The notes beneath the pieces were generated by a model that saw only the letters and a program-made list of their open reading frames with translations, had not been told where the DNA came from and did not search any database. The position numbers were made by a program, and so were the translations under genes. Positions 1-8,685 of a stretch of 59,658 nucleotides of DNA are shown piece after piece. Origin of the DNA: DASUPK01 sp963747425 (GTDB lineage: Bacteria; Actinomycetota; Thermoleophilia; Solirubrobacterales; 70-9); the NCBI GenBank assembly GCA_963747425.1, contig CAVVFJ010000003.1:1-59658 (forward strand), read 5' to 3'. Within the stretch, counting starts at the first letter, position 1. Every line of letters starts with the position of its first letter.

Positions 1-58
1 CCGCTGATCACCAAATAGATGGCACCGATCGGCGGGTCGTGCCGCCCCCCAGAGGATC

Positions 59-1510
59 TCAGCCGGCGCCCACGGTCTCGAGCGGCGCCTCGGGCAGCCA
101 GGGCCGGCGCCACCCACCGTAGCCGTGCAGCAAGTTCGAGGCGTACTCCGGGCCCCAGCTGCCCTTGCGGTAGATCTCCAGCTCGCAGGGGTTGTCGAGC
201 AAGGGCTGGACGATCCGCCAGGTCTCGAGCACGCTGTCCTCCCGCGCGAAGCGCATCTGATCTCCGGCCAGGGCGTCGGCAAGGAGCCGCTCATATGGCC
301 CCGGCTGGTCGCCGAACTGCTGCTTGAAGAGCAGGTCGAGATGGACGCGCCGCAGCGCATCCTGCCCCGGCTGCTTCGCCTCGAGCAGGATGGAGGCGCC
401 GGGGTCGGGGTCGATGCGGATGATGATCTCGTCGGTTTCCGGCGTCGGTCGAGCGCCGATCCCGACGCGCGGCGGATTCTGCAGGATCACCCGGACCTCG
501 GTCACCTTAGCCGCCAGCTCTTTGCCGGCGCGGAAGAAGAACGGGACGCCGGACCAGCGCCAGTTCTCGATCCCCAGGCGGAGGGCGACGAAGGTCTCGA
601 TATTGGAGCCCGCGTCGACGCCGTCGATCTCGCGGTAGCCCTCGTACTGTCCGCGGACGTAGCGGCTCGGATTGATCCCCGGAATGGCCCTGAACAGGTC
701 GAGCTTCGCGTCGCGGATCGCGTCGAGATCGGCGCCCGCCGAGGGCGGCTCCATCGCGACCAGGGCCAGGACCTGAAGCAGGTGGTTTTGGAAGACGTCG
801 CGCACCGCGCCGACCGGGTCGTAGAAGCTGCCGCGATCGTCGACCCCGAAGTCCTCGGCCATCGTGATTTGCACGGACTCGACGTAGCGGCGGTTCCAGA
901 TCGGCTCCAGCATCGAGTTGGCGAAGCGCAGGTAGGTGATGTCCATCACCGGCTCCTTGCCGAGGTAGTGGTCGATCCGGTAGATCTGGCTCTCGTCAAG
1001 GACCTGGTGGATCCGGTCGTTGAGCTCGTGGGCGGAGGTGAGATCGTGCCCGAAGGGCTTCTCGATCACCACCCGCGCGCCCTGGGTGCAGCCGGCGCTG
1101 GCGAGGTGCTCGATGACCGGAGCGAACAGCGACGGCGGGATCTCGAGGTAAAAGACGGGGAGCTTGGCGCCGGCGATCGCCTTCTTGATGCGCGCGTAGG
1201 TGTCCGTCTCCATGTAGTCGCCCTGGACGTAGGAGAGCCTTTCGCTGAAGGCCTTGAAGGCGTCCTCGCCGATCTCACCGCCTTGCGCCGCGAATCGGGC
1301 CTCGATCGCCTCGCGCGCATGCCGGTGTAGGTCGTCGTCCGACCAGTCGGTGCGGCCAACGCCGATGACGGGGACATGAAGCGTGCCGTTCTCGCAGAGG
1401 TCGTAGAGCGCCTTCAGCGTTTTCTTCTTCGCCAGGTCGCCGGTAATCCCGAAGATCACGAGTGCGTCGGCGGGAGAGCCAGTCGCTTGGGCGAGCTGCG
1501 ATTGCGCCAC
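59..1510 (-). CDS. zwf: Glucose-6-phosphate 1-dehydrogenase
   Basis: Oxidises glucose-6-phosphate to 6-phosphogluconolactone with NAD(P)+, the first step of the oxidative pentose phosphate pathway, in the cytosol. The 483-residue product has the usual family length. The N-terminal nucleotide-binding motif GITGDLAKKK lies at about residues 21-30, and the substrate and active-site signature RIDHYLGKEPV is near residue 178. The start is GTG. An in-frame 5' extension is not needed because the family normally begins 15-20 residues before the GxxGDLA motif. No pentose-phosphate partner gene is visible on either side, so its operon context lies outside the window or is absent. Confidence 0.97.
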   Translation of the reverse strand: MAQSQLAQATGSPADALVIFGITGDLAKKKTLKALYDLCENGTLHVPVIGVGRTDWSDDDLHRHAREAIEARFAAQGGEIGEDAFKAFSERLSYVQGDYMETDTYARIKKAIAGAKLPVFYLEIPPSLFAPVIEHLASAGCTQGARVVIEKPFGHDLTSAHELNDRIHQVLDESQIYRIDHYLGKEPVMDITYLRFANSMLEPIWNRRYVESVQITMAEDFGVDDRGSFYDPVGAVRDVFQNHLLQVLALVAMEPPSAGADLDAIRDAKLDLFRAIPGINPSRYVRGQYEGYREIDGVDAGSNIETFVALRLGIENWRWSGVPFFFRAGKELAAKVTEVRVILQNPPRVGIGARPTPETDEIIIRIDPDPGASILLEAKQPGQDALRRVHLDLLFKQQFGDQPGPYERLLADALAGDQMRFAREDSVLETWRIVQPLLDNPCELEIYRKGSWGPEYASNLLHGYGGWRRPWLPEAPLETVGAG

Positions 1511-1746
1511 GCTCGCAACCTAGGTTATCCACGCGGCAACAGGTGGGTCTTCTCCGTGATGGCGATCGATCCATAAGCGCTCTGCGTCGACCTGGGCGTA
1601 GATCGGAACTACCTTCAGTCCGCGAGGACCGACGGGGGATCGCTGCCGTCAACCCCCGACGACGGGAACCGAGCGCGAGGGGCCCACACCCGGTGATCTC
1701 CTCGAAGCAGACAGCGCAGAACAACAGGATGAAGAACTAGAGGATT

Positions 1747-1914
1747 CATGTCCGACGCAACACCGGGATCACGCCCGCCCCCGCGAGCTGGCCACCGCGG
1801 TCAGAGAGGAGCGGTTCCAGTTGCGGACGCTGCCGAGACCGGTCGCGTTTTGGGTCGCGGCGGCGATCGTGTTTCTGGCCTTCGCGGCGAACACGGCAGC
1901 CTCCCCCCTCTGAT
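1747..1914 (+). pseudogene. Possible N-terminal remnant of an MFS transporter
   Basis: In the frame ending with TGA at about 1912-1914, a basic segment is followed by one hydrophobic helix (FWVAAAIVFLAFAANTAAS) that looks like the first membrane helix of a major facilitator permease. Nothing downstream continues the protein: about 90 bp later the sequence becomes the 3' end of a tRNA-Ser gene. I read this as a transporter cut off at an old recombination junction. The assignment rests on one helix and could be chance. The rest of 1511-2137 holds no convincing gene. Confidence 0.3.
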
Positions 1915-2005
1915 TGCCGCCGACCAAGTTCGTCCCAGAAACGCTCAACGCCTGATAGACCCGGTTGACCAATCACTCGCCCGCGGAGATCGCCGCGCTC
2001 GCAGC

Positions 2006-2050
2006 CAGGGGCCCTTGGGTCCCTCGTGGGTTCGAATCCCACCCTCTCCG
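2006..2050 (+). pseudogene. 3' fragment of a tRNA-Ser gene
   Basis: A long variable arm (about 2007-2025) is followed by a perfect T arm, GTGGG / TTCGAAT / CCCAC at 2026-2042, then the acceptor 3' strand CCTCTCC (2043-2049) and discriminator G. The matching 5' acceptor GGAGAGG, D arm and anticodon arm are missing upstream, so it is not a functional tRNA. Such 3' ends are typical of one end of an element integrated in a tRNA gene. The long variable arm with a CTCTCC acceptor points to tRNA-Ser. Confidence 0.7.
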
Positions 2051-2137
2051 CTTCCATCTCATTCGCTCCGAGCCACCGGCGAGTAGTAGTGTCAGCGCAA
2101 CGGCGATCGCCGGGATCGCAGTCCGAGAGGAGGCATC

Positions 2138-2551
2138 ATGGCCATAGCCACCCTGTCCAAGGAGATGCTCGAGGCGCATCCGTGGCCGGCGCAAATCGAC
2201 CGCGATGTGCTCGTTCGGTGCATCGACGAGTGCAGCGCGTGTGAAGCTTCGTGCACTGCCTGCGCCGACGCCAGCCTCGCGGAGGACGACGTGATGGACC
2301 TCCGCAGGTGCATCCGGCTCTGCCTGGACTGCGCCGACGTCTGCGATGCCACCGGCCGCCTTCTCACCCGCCAGACGGAGTACGTCGCTGCAACCGCGAC
2401 AGCGCAGGTGTCCTCGTGCAGGGACCTGTGCGCCGAGTGCGCGGAGGAGTGCGAGAAGCACGCCCAACATCACGAACACTGCCGTATCTGCGCGAAGGAG
2501 TGCAGGCGCTGCGAGGAGGCCTGCTCGGCGGTGCTGGACGCGATCGGGTAG
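2138..2551 (+). CDS. Four-helix-bundle copper-binding protein (Csp/DUF326-like)
   Basis: A 137-residue protein with about 20 cysteines arranged in repeated CxxxC and CxxC helical patterns (CIDECSACEASC, CIRLCLDCADVC, CRDLCAECAEEC, CRRCEEAC). This is characteristic of the DUF326/Csp family, four-helix bundles that store Cu(I) along their cores. It has no signal peptide, so the cytosolic Csp3-like type is more likely. A good ribosome site (GAGAGGAGG) precedes the ATG. It sits alone between two tRNA fragments, consistent with cargo of a mobile region carrying metal resistance. Confidence 0.9.
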   Translation: MAIATLSKEMLEAHPWPAQIDRDVLVRCIDECSACEASCTACADASLAEDDVMDLRRCIRLCLDCADVCDATGRLLTRQTEYVAATATAQVSSCRDLCAECAEECEKHAQHHEHCRICAKECRRCEEACSAVLDAIG

Positions 2552-2714
2552 CGACTAGGGGTAGTGCGCCGAGGCGGATTGCAGGCACCACCTCCCATTC
2601 CCAGATCGTCCCCCATTTTCAAGTGCTTTGCGCGACTGATCGTCAGCCTGCAGATCTCACAACAAATTGGACCCCAACTGAACCCCGTGTTGGATCCAGC
2701 GGTGACCATCTAAC

Positions 2715-2744
2715 GCGAAAACCCCGCGTTACCGGGGGTTTTTC
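2715..2744. terminator. Bidirectional intrinsic terminator
   Basis: The stem ACCCCG / CGGGGGT is flanked by A-rich sequence on the left and a T run on the right, so it can act on either strand. On the minus strand it lies directly after the tRNA-Pro 3' fragment, where a tRNA terminator is expected. Confidence 0.7.
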
Positions 2745-2748
2745 TTGA

Positions 2749-2813
2749 TCGGGCGACTGGATTTGAACCAGCGACCTTTCGGCCCCCCAGCCGAATGCGC
2801 TACCAGACTGTGC
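2749..2813 (-). pseudogene. tRNA-Pro(GGG) fragment lacking its 5' acceptor
   Basis: On the minus strand the D-arm sequence (CAGTCTGGTAGCGC), an anticodon arm with loop CTGGGGG (anticodon GGG), the T arm CTGG-TTCAAAT-CCAG and the acceptor 3' strand TCGCCCG are all present. The 5' strand that should read CGGGCGA is replaced by unrelated sequence at about 2814-2822, so the molecule cannot close its acceptor stem. The breakpoint is within or just before the D arm. I interpret it as a recombination scar, with a second, more decayed copy at 8278-8330. The surrounding stretch 2552-2947 holds no gene besides this and the terminator. Confidence 0.75.
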
Positions 2814-2947
2814 TGGTCTCCAATCAACGCCTCCTTCCCCGGAAATCCGGCGCTGAGGGACACCAATGCTCCTCGTCGCGCAGACGAGCCGCGGCGTCGG
2901 ACACACCGAAAGCGCTGCTTTGCATGGAACAAGAGGAGTGAGATCGA

Positions 2948-3358
2948 CTAGACCGGCGAGAGGACCGTCAGGGGCAACGCAAACCGGCCATAGATCGCGT
3001 CGAGAAGGTGGCGCTCCTGCCAATCGCTCTGCTCACCGCTCCGAACCGCGATCAGTAGGTGGTCCGGTTTGAATTCTCTGATCGCATCCTCGAGAGCAAC
3101 GAGAGGGTCGTCCGCTCCGACCTCGCCGGTCGCGGCAGCACCGATGTCGCTCAGGTGATCCAGGACGACCCCGAGTCGCTCGTCGGCCCGCTTCTCACTG
3201 CGGCCCGTCGCGGATGCCAGCCATTCGAGCCGGCTGGGCAGATTCGGCGAAACGACCAGAATCTCGTCGGCACCTGCGATGAGCTCGCGGATCCCGACGG
3301 GGAGCGCGCTTGGACCCGAAGCGGATTCCCCTGCGGCGATGAGCAACCGTCCCGGCAT
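2948..3358 (-). CDS. Small universal-stress-like protein
   Basis: A 136-residue soluble protein without signal peptide. Its alternating hydrophobic strands and helices (RLLIAAG, EILVVSPNLPSR, PDHLLIAVRSGE, LPLTVLSPV) fit a Rossmann-like USP/HUP fold, and the closing strand pattern is common in actinobacterial USP-like proteins. The canonical ATP-binding G-x2-G-x9-G-S/T motif is not evident, so it is probably a non-ATP-binding member. It is the last gene of the minus-strand series, 23 bp after the carbonic anhydrase. Function is otherwise unknown. Confidence 0.6.
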   Translation of the reverse strand: MPGRLLIAAGESASGPSALPVGIRELIAGADEILVVSPNLPSRLEWLASATGRSEKRADERLGVVLDHLSDIGAAATGEVGADDPLVALEDAIREFKPDHLLIAVRSGEQSDWQERHLLDAIYGRFALPLTVLSPV

Positions 3359-3381
3359 CGACCCGCAGGATCCACCTTGCG

Positions 3382-3885
3382 CTAGGGGACCGAAATCTCC
3401 TCGAGGAGCCCAGTGTCCATATCCAGAACAAAACCTCGCACCGGCACCTCCGCTGCGATCCAGGGATGGGATCTCACTTTTTCGATCTGTTCCCGCGTGT
3501 GCTGCTCGGGATCCTCGTAGGAAAAGAACCGCATGGGAGCAGGCGATGAGTCACCGGTCGCCGCGACCAGTCTTGAATTCAGCTCCTCGTCGGTGAACGT
3601 GGTAAATCCGCAGCCGGTGTGATTCAGGAGCATGATTTCCGAGGTTCCGATAACGCGATTGGAGGCGATGAGCTCCCCGATAACGTCATCGGTGACCGCT
3701 GGTCCGGCGGTGCGAATGACATCGAGGTCGGAGTGCCGTAGCCCGAGGATCGCGGGCAGGTCCGAGAGGCGCGGATCCATGCACGTCACCACTGCGAGGC
3801 TCGGGGTCGGTCGGTCTCCAAGCTTCGGATCGCGCCTCGTTGCGTAGTTGCGGTTCTCCGTCAGGGCTTTGTCGATCAGGCTCAT
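3382..3885 (-). CDS. Beta-class carbonic anhydrase
   Basis: Interconverts CO2 and bicarbonate. The 167-residue product carries the beta-CA zinc site: the CMDPR segment (Cys and the Asp/Arg dyad, about residues 35-39) and HTGCG (His and Cys ligands, about residues 88-92). It matches the short actinobacterial family. The start ATG is preceded by a GGAGG-like site (TCTGGAGGTAGACG on the minus strand). It lies downstream of the SnoaL and cupin genes with a 91-bp gap, so it may have its own promoter. Confidence 0.93.
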   Translation of the reverse strand: MSLIDKALTENRNYATRRDPKLGDRPTPSLAVVTCMDPRLSDLPAILGLRHSDLDVIRTAGPAVTDDVIGELIASNRVIGTSEIMLLNHTGCGFTTFTDEELNSRLVAATGDSSPAPMRFFSYEDPEQHTREQIEKVRSHPWIAAEVPVRGFVLDMDTGLLEEISVP

Positions 3886-3976
3886 CGTCTACCTCCAGAT
3901 TTCGTCGTCGGAGAACCGGAGATCGAACGCGGCGGGACTTCCGATCTCACTGTCTCCCAGTCATTCACCCTCGTCG

Positions 3977-4423
3977 TCACCACTTCGCCTCGATCGGCTG
4001 CAGGATGTCGCCATGGCGGTGAATGACCCTCCACTCTCCATTTTCTCGGCGGTAGATCTGGGTGGCCCGCAGCGTCATCTGCTCTTCCTCACCGTCCACA
4101 TGCCGCCCGTAGCGCTCGAGCTCGACACTGATGGCGAGGTCGTCGGCGGCGATCGTGACGAGGTTCTCCGCGCTCCAGCTCTCGAAGGTCTGTGTCTTCG
4201 ACGCAGCGGTCAGGAGCTTGCTCACCTCGTCGAAGCCGACCTGGTAGCCGCCAATAGCCGCCATGATCGAGACGTCGTCTGCGCGCGACCACAGCTCCAG
4301 GAACGGTTCCGGGTGACCCTGGCTTTGCTGGGTGATCGCCTCGTGACAGCGGCCGATGAACTCCTCGAGGTCCGCGTCGCGAGTCGGATCGTTCGACGCT
4401 CCGGTTTCCGCTCCGGCCATCAC
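3977..4423 (-). CDS. SnoaL/DUF4440-like (NTF2-fold) protein
   Basis: A 148-residue cone-shaped alpha+beta barrel candidate: an N-terminal helix pair, a central PFLELWSRADDVSIM segment, and the C-terminal strands TLRATQIYRRENGEWRVIHR that typify ketosteroid-isomerase/NTF2-like stress proteins. Such proteins act as small-molecule isomerases or binding proteins; the substrate cannot be read from sequence. It starts 3 bp after the cupin gene stop, which suggests one transcript with the cupin and hydrolases. Confidence 0.85.
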   Translation of the reverse strand: MMAGAETGASNDPTRDADLEEFIGRCHEAITQQSQGHPEPFLELWSRADDVSIMAAIGGYQVGFDEVSKLLTAASKTQTFESWSAENLVTIAADDLAISVELERYGRHVDGEEEQMTLRATQIYRRENGEWRVIHRHGDILQPIEAKW

Positions 4424-4426
4424 GGG

Positions 4427-4783
4427 TCAGTCCGTCAAGATCGCTAACGGCTCGCCGACCTCAACGATGTACGTGGAGAGCATCATGCCCGTCTCGGGAC
4501 CAAGGTCCAAGGCGTTGTGGGGCGTGCGCGGCGGCATCAAGAAGGGGTCGCCGGGGTGCAGGGTGAACGTCTGCTTGTCCTTGATCCTCATCTCCACGGT
4601 CCCGGCGAGGATGTAGCCCACCTCCTCCCCCGGATGCTGGTGCCACCCCGACTCGACGCCCGCCGGGATCTCCGTGAGCACCTGAACGATCTCCCGTCCG
4701 GGAATCGACGAGGGCTTGTGTTGGAGCTCGGTTCGCCGCAGCTTTCCGGCGAGCTCGTCGGTCGACCCCGCTGGGGTCGTCAT
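4427..4783 (-). CDS. Single-domain cupin protein
   Basis: A 118-residue cupin. Motif 1 appears as WHQHPGEEVGYILAG and motif 2 as PGDPFLMPPRTPHN, giving the His/His/Glu/His metal ligands. The start is set by the ATGA overlap at 4780-4783 with the stop of the preceding hydrolase; the longer open frame upstream is an Arg-rich shadow of that hydrolase. Probably a metal-dependent small-molecule enzyme or sensor, co-transcribed with the hydrolases and the SnoaL gene. Confidence 0.88.
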   Translation of the reverse strand: MTTPAGSTDELAGKLRRTELQHKPSSIPGREIVQVLTEIPAGVESGWHQHPGEEVGYILAGTVEMRIKDKQTFTLHPGDPFLMPPRTPHNALDLGPETGMMLSTYIVEVGEPLAILTD

Positions 4784-5530
4784 GCCGGCACCGCAGCACC
4801 GACCGCCTTCAGGATCTGGTCGGTCACCGCCTGCGGCTGGGAGATCATGATCACGTGCGATCCCTCGACCTCGACGATGTCGGCGCCGGCGCGTTCGGCC
4901 ATCGATCGGATCACGTCGGCGCCCGCGGCCTTGTCGCCGGTTGCGACGACGGTCCATGAGGGAAGCGTCTTCCAGGCAGGCGGTCCGCTCGGCTCGGAGA
5001 AGGCAAGCTCAGCGGCCGGCCGCTGGGTCGCCGCCATCAGGGCTGCCTCCTCCTCGGAGAGATCGGCCGCGAACGACTCGTGGAAGAGCTCCGGGTTGAT
5101 CGCGAACTCGACCGCCGTCTCGCCGTCCTGGCCCGTCGGATACTGGAGCGGGACCAGAGGCGCTGTCGAGGATGCTGTCCTTCGAGCCGTTCTCGACCTC
5201 GATTAGCTTTTCGCCCTCGTCGGGAGCGAAGGCTGCGACGTAGACCAAGCCGATGACGTTCGGAGCATCGGTGGCCGCGTTGGAATTCACCGCGCCACCA
5301 TAGGAGTGGCCGACCAGAAGCACGGGTCCATCGATCTGATCGAGGACGCTCGCGATGTAGGCGGAGTCGGCACTGATACCGCGTAGGGGATTCGCGGGCG
5401 CGACCACCGTGTAGCCGTCCTGCTGCAGCAGTTGAGCGACGCCGTTCCAGCTCGAGGCGTCGGCGAAGGCGCCGTGTACAAGGACGATCGTTGGCTTGTC
5501 TGTGGATGTGGAATCAGCGGACATACGCAA
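4780..5530 (-). pseudogene. Alpha/beta hydrolase (EstC/salicylate-esterase type), frameshifted
   Basis: The N-terminal part has VLVHGAFADASSW (oxyanion region) and the nucleophile elbow GHSYGG near residue 87, typical of the 230-residue alpha/beta hydrolases that act on small esters. At about 5160 a single extra C breaks the frame. The other frame continues with LVPLQYPTGQDG through the expected cap and C-terminal His region (VEGSHVIMISQPQAV). All catalytic elements survive across the two frames, so the break is recent or an error. It overlaps the cupin start by ATGA. Confidence 0.75.
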
Positions 5531-5569
5531 CTCCTTCGGTTGATGAAGCTTGAGTCGGCAGCAAACGTG

Positions 5570-6507
5570 TTAGGGGTTCTCGGCGTCCATGACGGCCTTG
5601 GCGAAAGCCTCCGGAGCCTCCTGGGGAAGGTTGTGCCCGATGCCGCCCTCGATCGTCCGGTGCGAGTAGCTCGCCGGAGAATTTCTCGGCATAGGCGCTC
5701 GGGTCGGGATGGGGCGCGCCGTTCGCATCGCCCTCGAGGGTGATCGTCGGGCACGGTGATGACAGGACCTTCGGCGAGCCGTTTCTCCAGCTCGTCGTAC
5801 TCAGCCTCGCCTTCAGCCAGGCCCAGCCGCCAGCGATAGTTGTGAATCGCGATGGCGACGTGATCGGGGTTGTCGAAGCGACGCGGCGCTGCGATCGAAG
5901 GTCGCGTCGTCGAAGTCCCACTTCGGCGAGGCGAGTGCGCCAGATGAGCTTCGCGAACTCCCGCCGGTATTTCTCGTAGCCGGCCCGGCCGCGCTCGGTG
6001 GCGAAGTAGTACTGGTACCACCACTGGAGCTCGGCCTCGGGCGGCAACGGCGCCTTGCCGGCGGCCTGGCTGCCGATCAGATAGCCGCTCACCGAGACCA
6101 GCGCCTTGCATCGCTCGGGCCAGAGCGCGGCGACGATGTCCGCTGTGCGGGCGCCCCAGTCGAAGCCGGCGACGATCGCCTTCTCGATACCGAGCGCGTC
6201 CATCAAGGCGATCGCGTCGACGGCGAGTGCCGACTGCTGGCCGTTGCGAAAGGTCTCGTCGGAGAGGAAGCGCGTCGTGCCGTAGCCGCGCAGGTACGGG
6301 ACGATCACCCGATAGCCCTGCGCCGCCAGCATCGGGGCGACCTCCGCGAAGCTGTGGATGTCATAGGGCCAGCCGTGCAGGAGAATGGCGACGCGCCCGT
6401 CCGCGGGGCCGGATTCGACGTAACCAACATCAAGGACTCCCGGCGTCGATCTGCTTGACGCGGCCGAACGTCGTACTTGACGGATGTTCTGCGGTAGCGC
6501 GCTCCAC
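5570..6507 (-). pseudogene. Alpha/beta hydrolase (epoxide hydrolase/dehalogenase type), several frameshifts
   Basis: Recognisable parts in order: an N-terminal strand (GVLDVGYVESG), LLHGWPYDIHSF (oxyanion region), YLRGYG, the nucleophile elbow GFDWGA, a cap rich in Trp/Tyr, and a C-terminal IGHNLPQEAPEAF segment with the catalytic His. These pieces lie in different frames, with breaks near 6440, 5910, 5750 and 5665. The likely GTG start at 6507 is 2 bp after the stop of the upstream hydrolase, so the three hydrolases formed one operon. As written it cannot give a full protein. Confidence 0.7.
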
Positions 6508-6509
6508 GG

Positions 6510-7711
6510 CTATCGCAGCGACCGGAAGGTCGCCCGCATCTCCTCGGAGAAGACCTCGGGCTGCTCCCAGGCGGCGAAGTGGCCGCCCTCCTCGACCCGG
6601 TTGTAATGGATCAGGTTGGGATAGGCCTGCTCCGCCCAGCTCTCCGGAGCCGGGTAGAGCTCGTCGGGGAAGACGGTCACGCCGACCGGGGGCTCCACGC
6701 CCTTGATGTCGAAGAAGGCCAAATGGCTCTCCCAGTAGAGGCGCGCCGATGAGACCCCGGTTAGTCAGCCAGTAGTGGGTGACGTTGTCGAGGACGTCGT
6801 CACGCGAGAGCCCGCCCGGGTCGCCGGCGAAACGCCCGGGCGATGAGCTGGTAGCTGCGCTCGTCGTGGTCGAGCATCCAGGCAGCGAGACCCACAGGCG
6901 AGTCGACGACGCCGTAGAGCGTCTGCGGACGGTTGGCCATCTCCTGCGCGTAGGCGGTCCCCGTTGCGAAGAAGTGGACCAGAGTGTCGTACGCCTCCTT
7001 CTCGTCAGCGGAGAGACCGTCGGGCGCCGGTCCGCCGGACTGACTCCCGCCGAGATCTCGGGCGAGAGCGTCGCCGGCATGTTGGTGTGAATGCCGACCA
7101 GCCCCTTCGGCTTCAGCAGCGCCAGCTGCTCGGTGACGGCATTCGCCCCAGTCGCCACCCTGGGCGACATAGCGGTCGTATCCGAGACGCTCCATCAAGA
7201 CGGCCCAGGCCTTGGCGATGCGAATCGGGTCCCAGCCAGCCTCGGTCGGGTTGCCCGAGAATCCGTGGCCCGGCAGCGACGGGATCACCAGATGGAAAGC
7301 GTCCCCCGCGCTCGCACCGTTCTCGGTGGGCTTGGTGAGCGGATCGATGATCTTCAGCTGCTCGACAGTCGAACCCGGCCACCCGTGGGTGACGATCATC
7401 GGCAGTGCGTCCTCATGCTCGGAGCGGGCGTGGATGAAGTGGATGTCCACCCCGTCAATCTCCGTGACGAAGTGCGGGAGTGCCGCGAAGCGCTTCTCGA
7501 AGCTACGCCAGTCGTACTCGTTCGCCCAGTAGTCGGCCAGCGCCTGAACGGTCTCGAGCTGCACTCCCTGTGAGGGGTCGACCTCCTCATCGGGCCAACG
7601 CGTCGCCTTGATGCGGTTACGCAGGTCCTCGAGCTGATCGTCGGTGACGTCGATCGTGAACTCGCGAATCTCTTCCGCGGTCGCGGACTCGGTCGATGCC
7701 GTGCCGTCGAT
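6510..7711 (-). pseudogene. Epoxide hydrolase (EHN-domain family), several frameshifts
   Basis: The N-terminal epoxide hydrolase domain (EFTIDVTDDQLEDLRNRI, ATRWP) is followed by HGWPGS, LPGHGFSG and the nucleophile elbow GGDWG, then a cap and C-terminal EEGGHFAAWEQPE with the catalytic His. Full length would be about 400 residues, normal for the family. Frame breaks lie near 7145, 7035, 6835 and 6745. No ATG/GTG/TTG start exists at the 5' end: AAGGAG at 7717-7722 is followed 5 nt later by ATC, suggesting a lost start codon or an error. First gene of the hydrolase operon. Confidence 0.7.
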
Positions 7712-7890
7712 ATGCGCTCCTTAGGTCCTGGTTGGTCCTACCGGACTGGGAAACTGAGCGGGATGGCGAGTCGAGGCTTCGGCTCGTCAGCGAGTCCAGT
7801 AACCGTGCTGCTGACTCACCCTATTGCACTGAGTAATGGGAATTCGAATCTCCGCAGCTCGCACTCGGCCCGCTACGAGCCGAGCACAGA

Positions 7891-8044
7891 AACCGTGCGT
7901 CCAACTGTGCGTCCAACTCCCGACTTCGACCCGAACCGACCGCACCTCATCGTGCCTGAGAGCTGCCTACTCACCCTCAGCTGACCCCTCCTCGCCGTCA
8001 TCATAATCCGCGTGTCGGGGGTTCGAGTCCCTCCTCCGGCATGA
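7891..8044 (+). repeat. Direct repeat copy 1 ending in a tRNA-Met 3' half
   Basis: Shares with 16729-16882 a first block of 36 bp with two mismatches (starting AACCGTGCGTC), a diverged middle, and a final 63-bp block (7982-8044 versus 16820-16882) that is identical by eye. The identical block contains the tRNA-Met 3' half. Outside this repeat and the tRNA-Pro relic, 7712-8390 holds no convincing gene. Confidence 0.8.
8002..8041 (+). pseudogene. 3' half of a tRNA-Met(CAT) gene (att-like)
   Basis: Begins at the anticodon (CATAATCCGC), then the variable loop, the T arm with TTCGAGT, and the acceptor 3' strand CTCCGGC with discriminator A. The 5' half (GCCGGAG acceptor, D arm, 5' anticodon stem) is absent. 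Forty nucleotides from the anticodon loop to the 3' end is a common core for tyrosine-recombinase attachment sites. Confidence 0.75.
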
Positions 8045-8277
8045 TCCCCCTGTAAATCGCTGCTTTCTCGGAGACCCGAGCACGCCGATTCTGGATCCGC
8101 CGCAGAATCCGCGTGTTGAAATGAGCAGGGCTCGTGCCTAGCGAGGTGGGCTCGAACACGCGGATTCTTGACGCACCGACGCACGGTGGTCCGGTCAGCC
8201 GTTAGCCCACAGCAGGCAACGAGCTGGTTTCGAAGCGTCGAGCCCGGCCCACCCCATAACAGCAGTTGCGTGTGTCT

Positions 8278-8330
8278 CGGGGCGAACCGGATCTGAACCA
8301 GCGACCTTCTCGGCCCCCCGCCGAATGTGC
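8278..8330 (-). pseudogene. Decayed tRNA-Pro fragment, second copy
   Basis: On the minus strand the anticodon arm (TTCGG…GGGG…CCGA), GAAGGTCGCTGGTTCAGATCC and a mutated acceptor are clearly related to the tRNA-Pro fragment at 2749-2813. They carry substitutions in the T stem and acceptor and an insertion in the anticodon stem. The D arm is only vestigial. With the first copy it brackets 2.8-8.3 kb, the stretch with the hydrolase operon. Confidence 0.65.
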
Positions 8331-8390
8331 TGTGTCCGGCCCGTGGTGGCAGAAAGGGCTCCCGCTTGGTCCTCGCTCAGCGGCACCGTG

Positions 8391-8561
8391 CTAGCGAAGC
8401 GCCCACGCAACCGCGAGGGTAGTTACCGCCGTCAGCAAGACGGTGGCCCCTAGCGCAATCTCATCGCCCGTGGTTGCACTGAGGACAATGTCCGCGACAA
8501 CCGCGATGACGAAGGCACACAGCAGCGTCGCCAGCAGCCACTCCCTACGCCGAAGATTCAC
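8391..8561 (-). CDS. Small two-helix membrane protein
   Basis: A basic N-terminus (VNLRRREW) is followed by two hydrophobic helices separated by a short polar turn (TTGDEIALG), 56 residues in all from the GTG at 8561, which has an AAAGG site upstream. A longer reading from ATG at 8600 is possible. No family recognised. Divergent from the terC gene, with which it may share a regulatory region. Confidence 0.5.
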   Translation of the reverse strand: MNLRRREWLLATLLCAFVIAVVADIVLSATTGDEIALGATVLLTAVTTLAVAWALR

Positions 8562-8685
8562 CGCAGAGCCTTTCGCACGCGCTAACCTCGCTGTGCGCAA
8601 GGGAACTAGCCCTGCAAGACGGCGCGTTCGTCAACACGGTCTCCTCCGGACCCGGCGCGTCGACCCGGCGAGCGGGTGGGCGAAA

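Noticed and set aside
1746..2057. Minus-strand frame starting MEAERVGFEPTRDP
   Set aside because: Also a translated tRNA 3' end.
2749..2813. Functional tRNA-Pro gene
   Set aside because: The 5' acceptor strand does not pair with the 3' strand; only the D arm onward is present.
7873..8184. Minus-strand frame containing GGGTRTPDTRIM
   Set aside because: This peptide arises from translating tRNA T-arm sequence on the opposite strand, a common annotation artefact.
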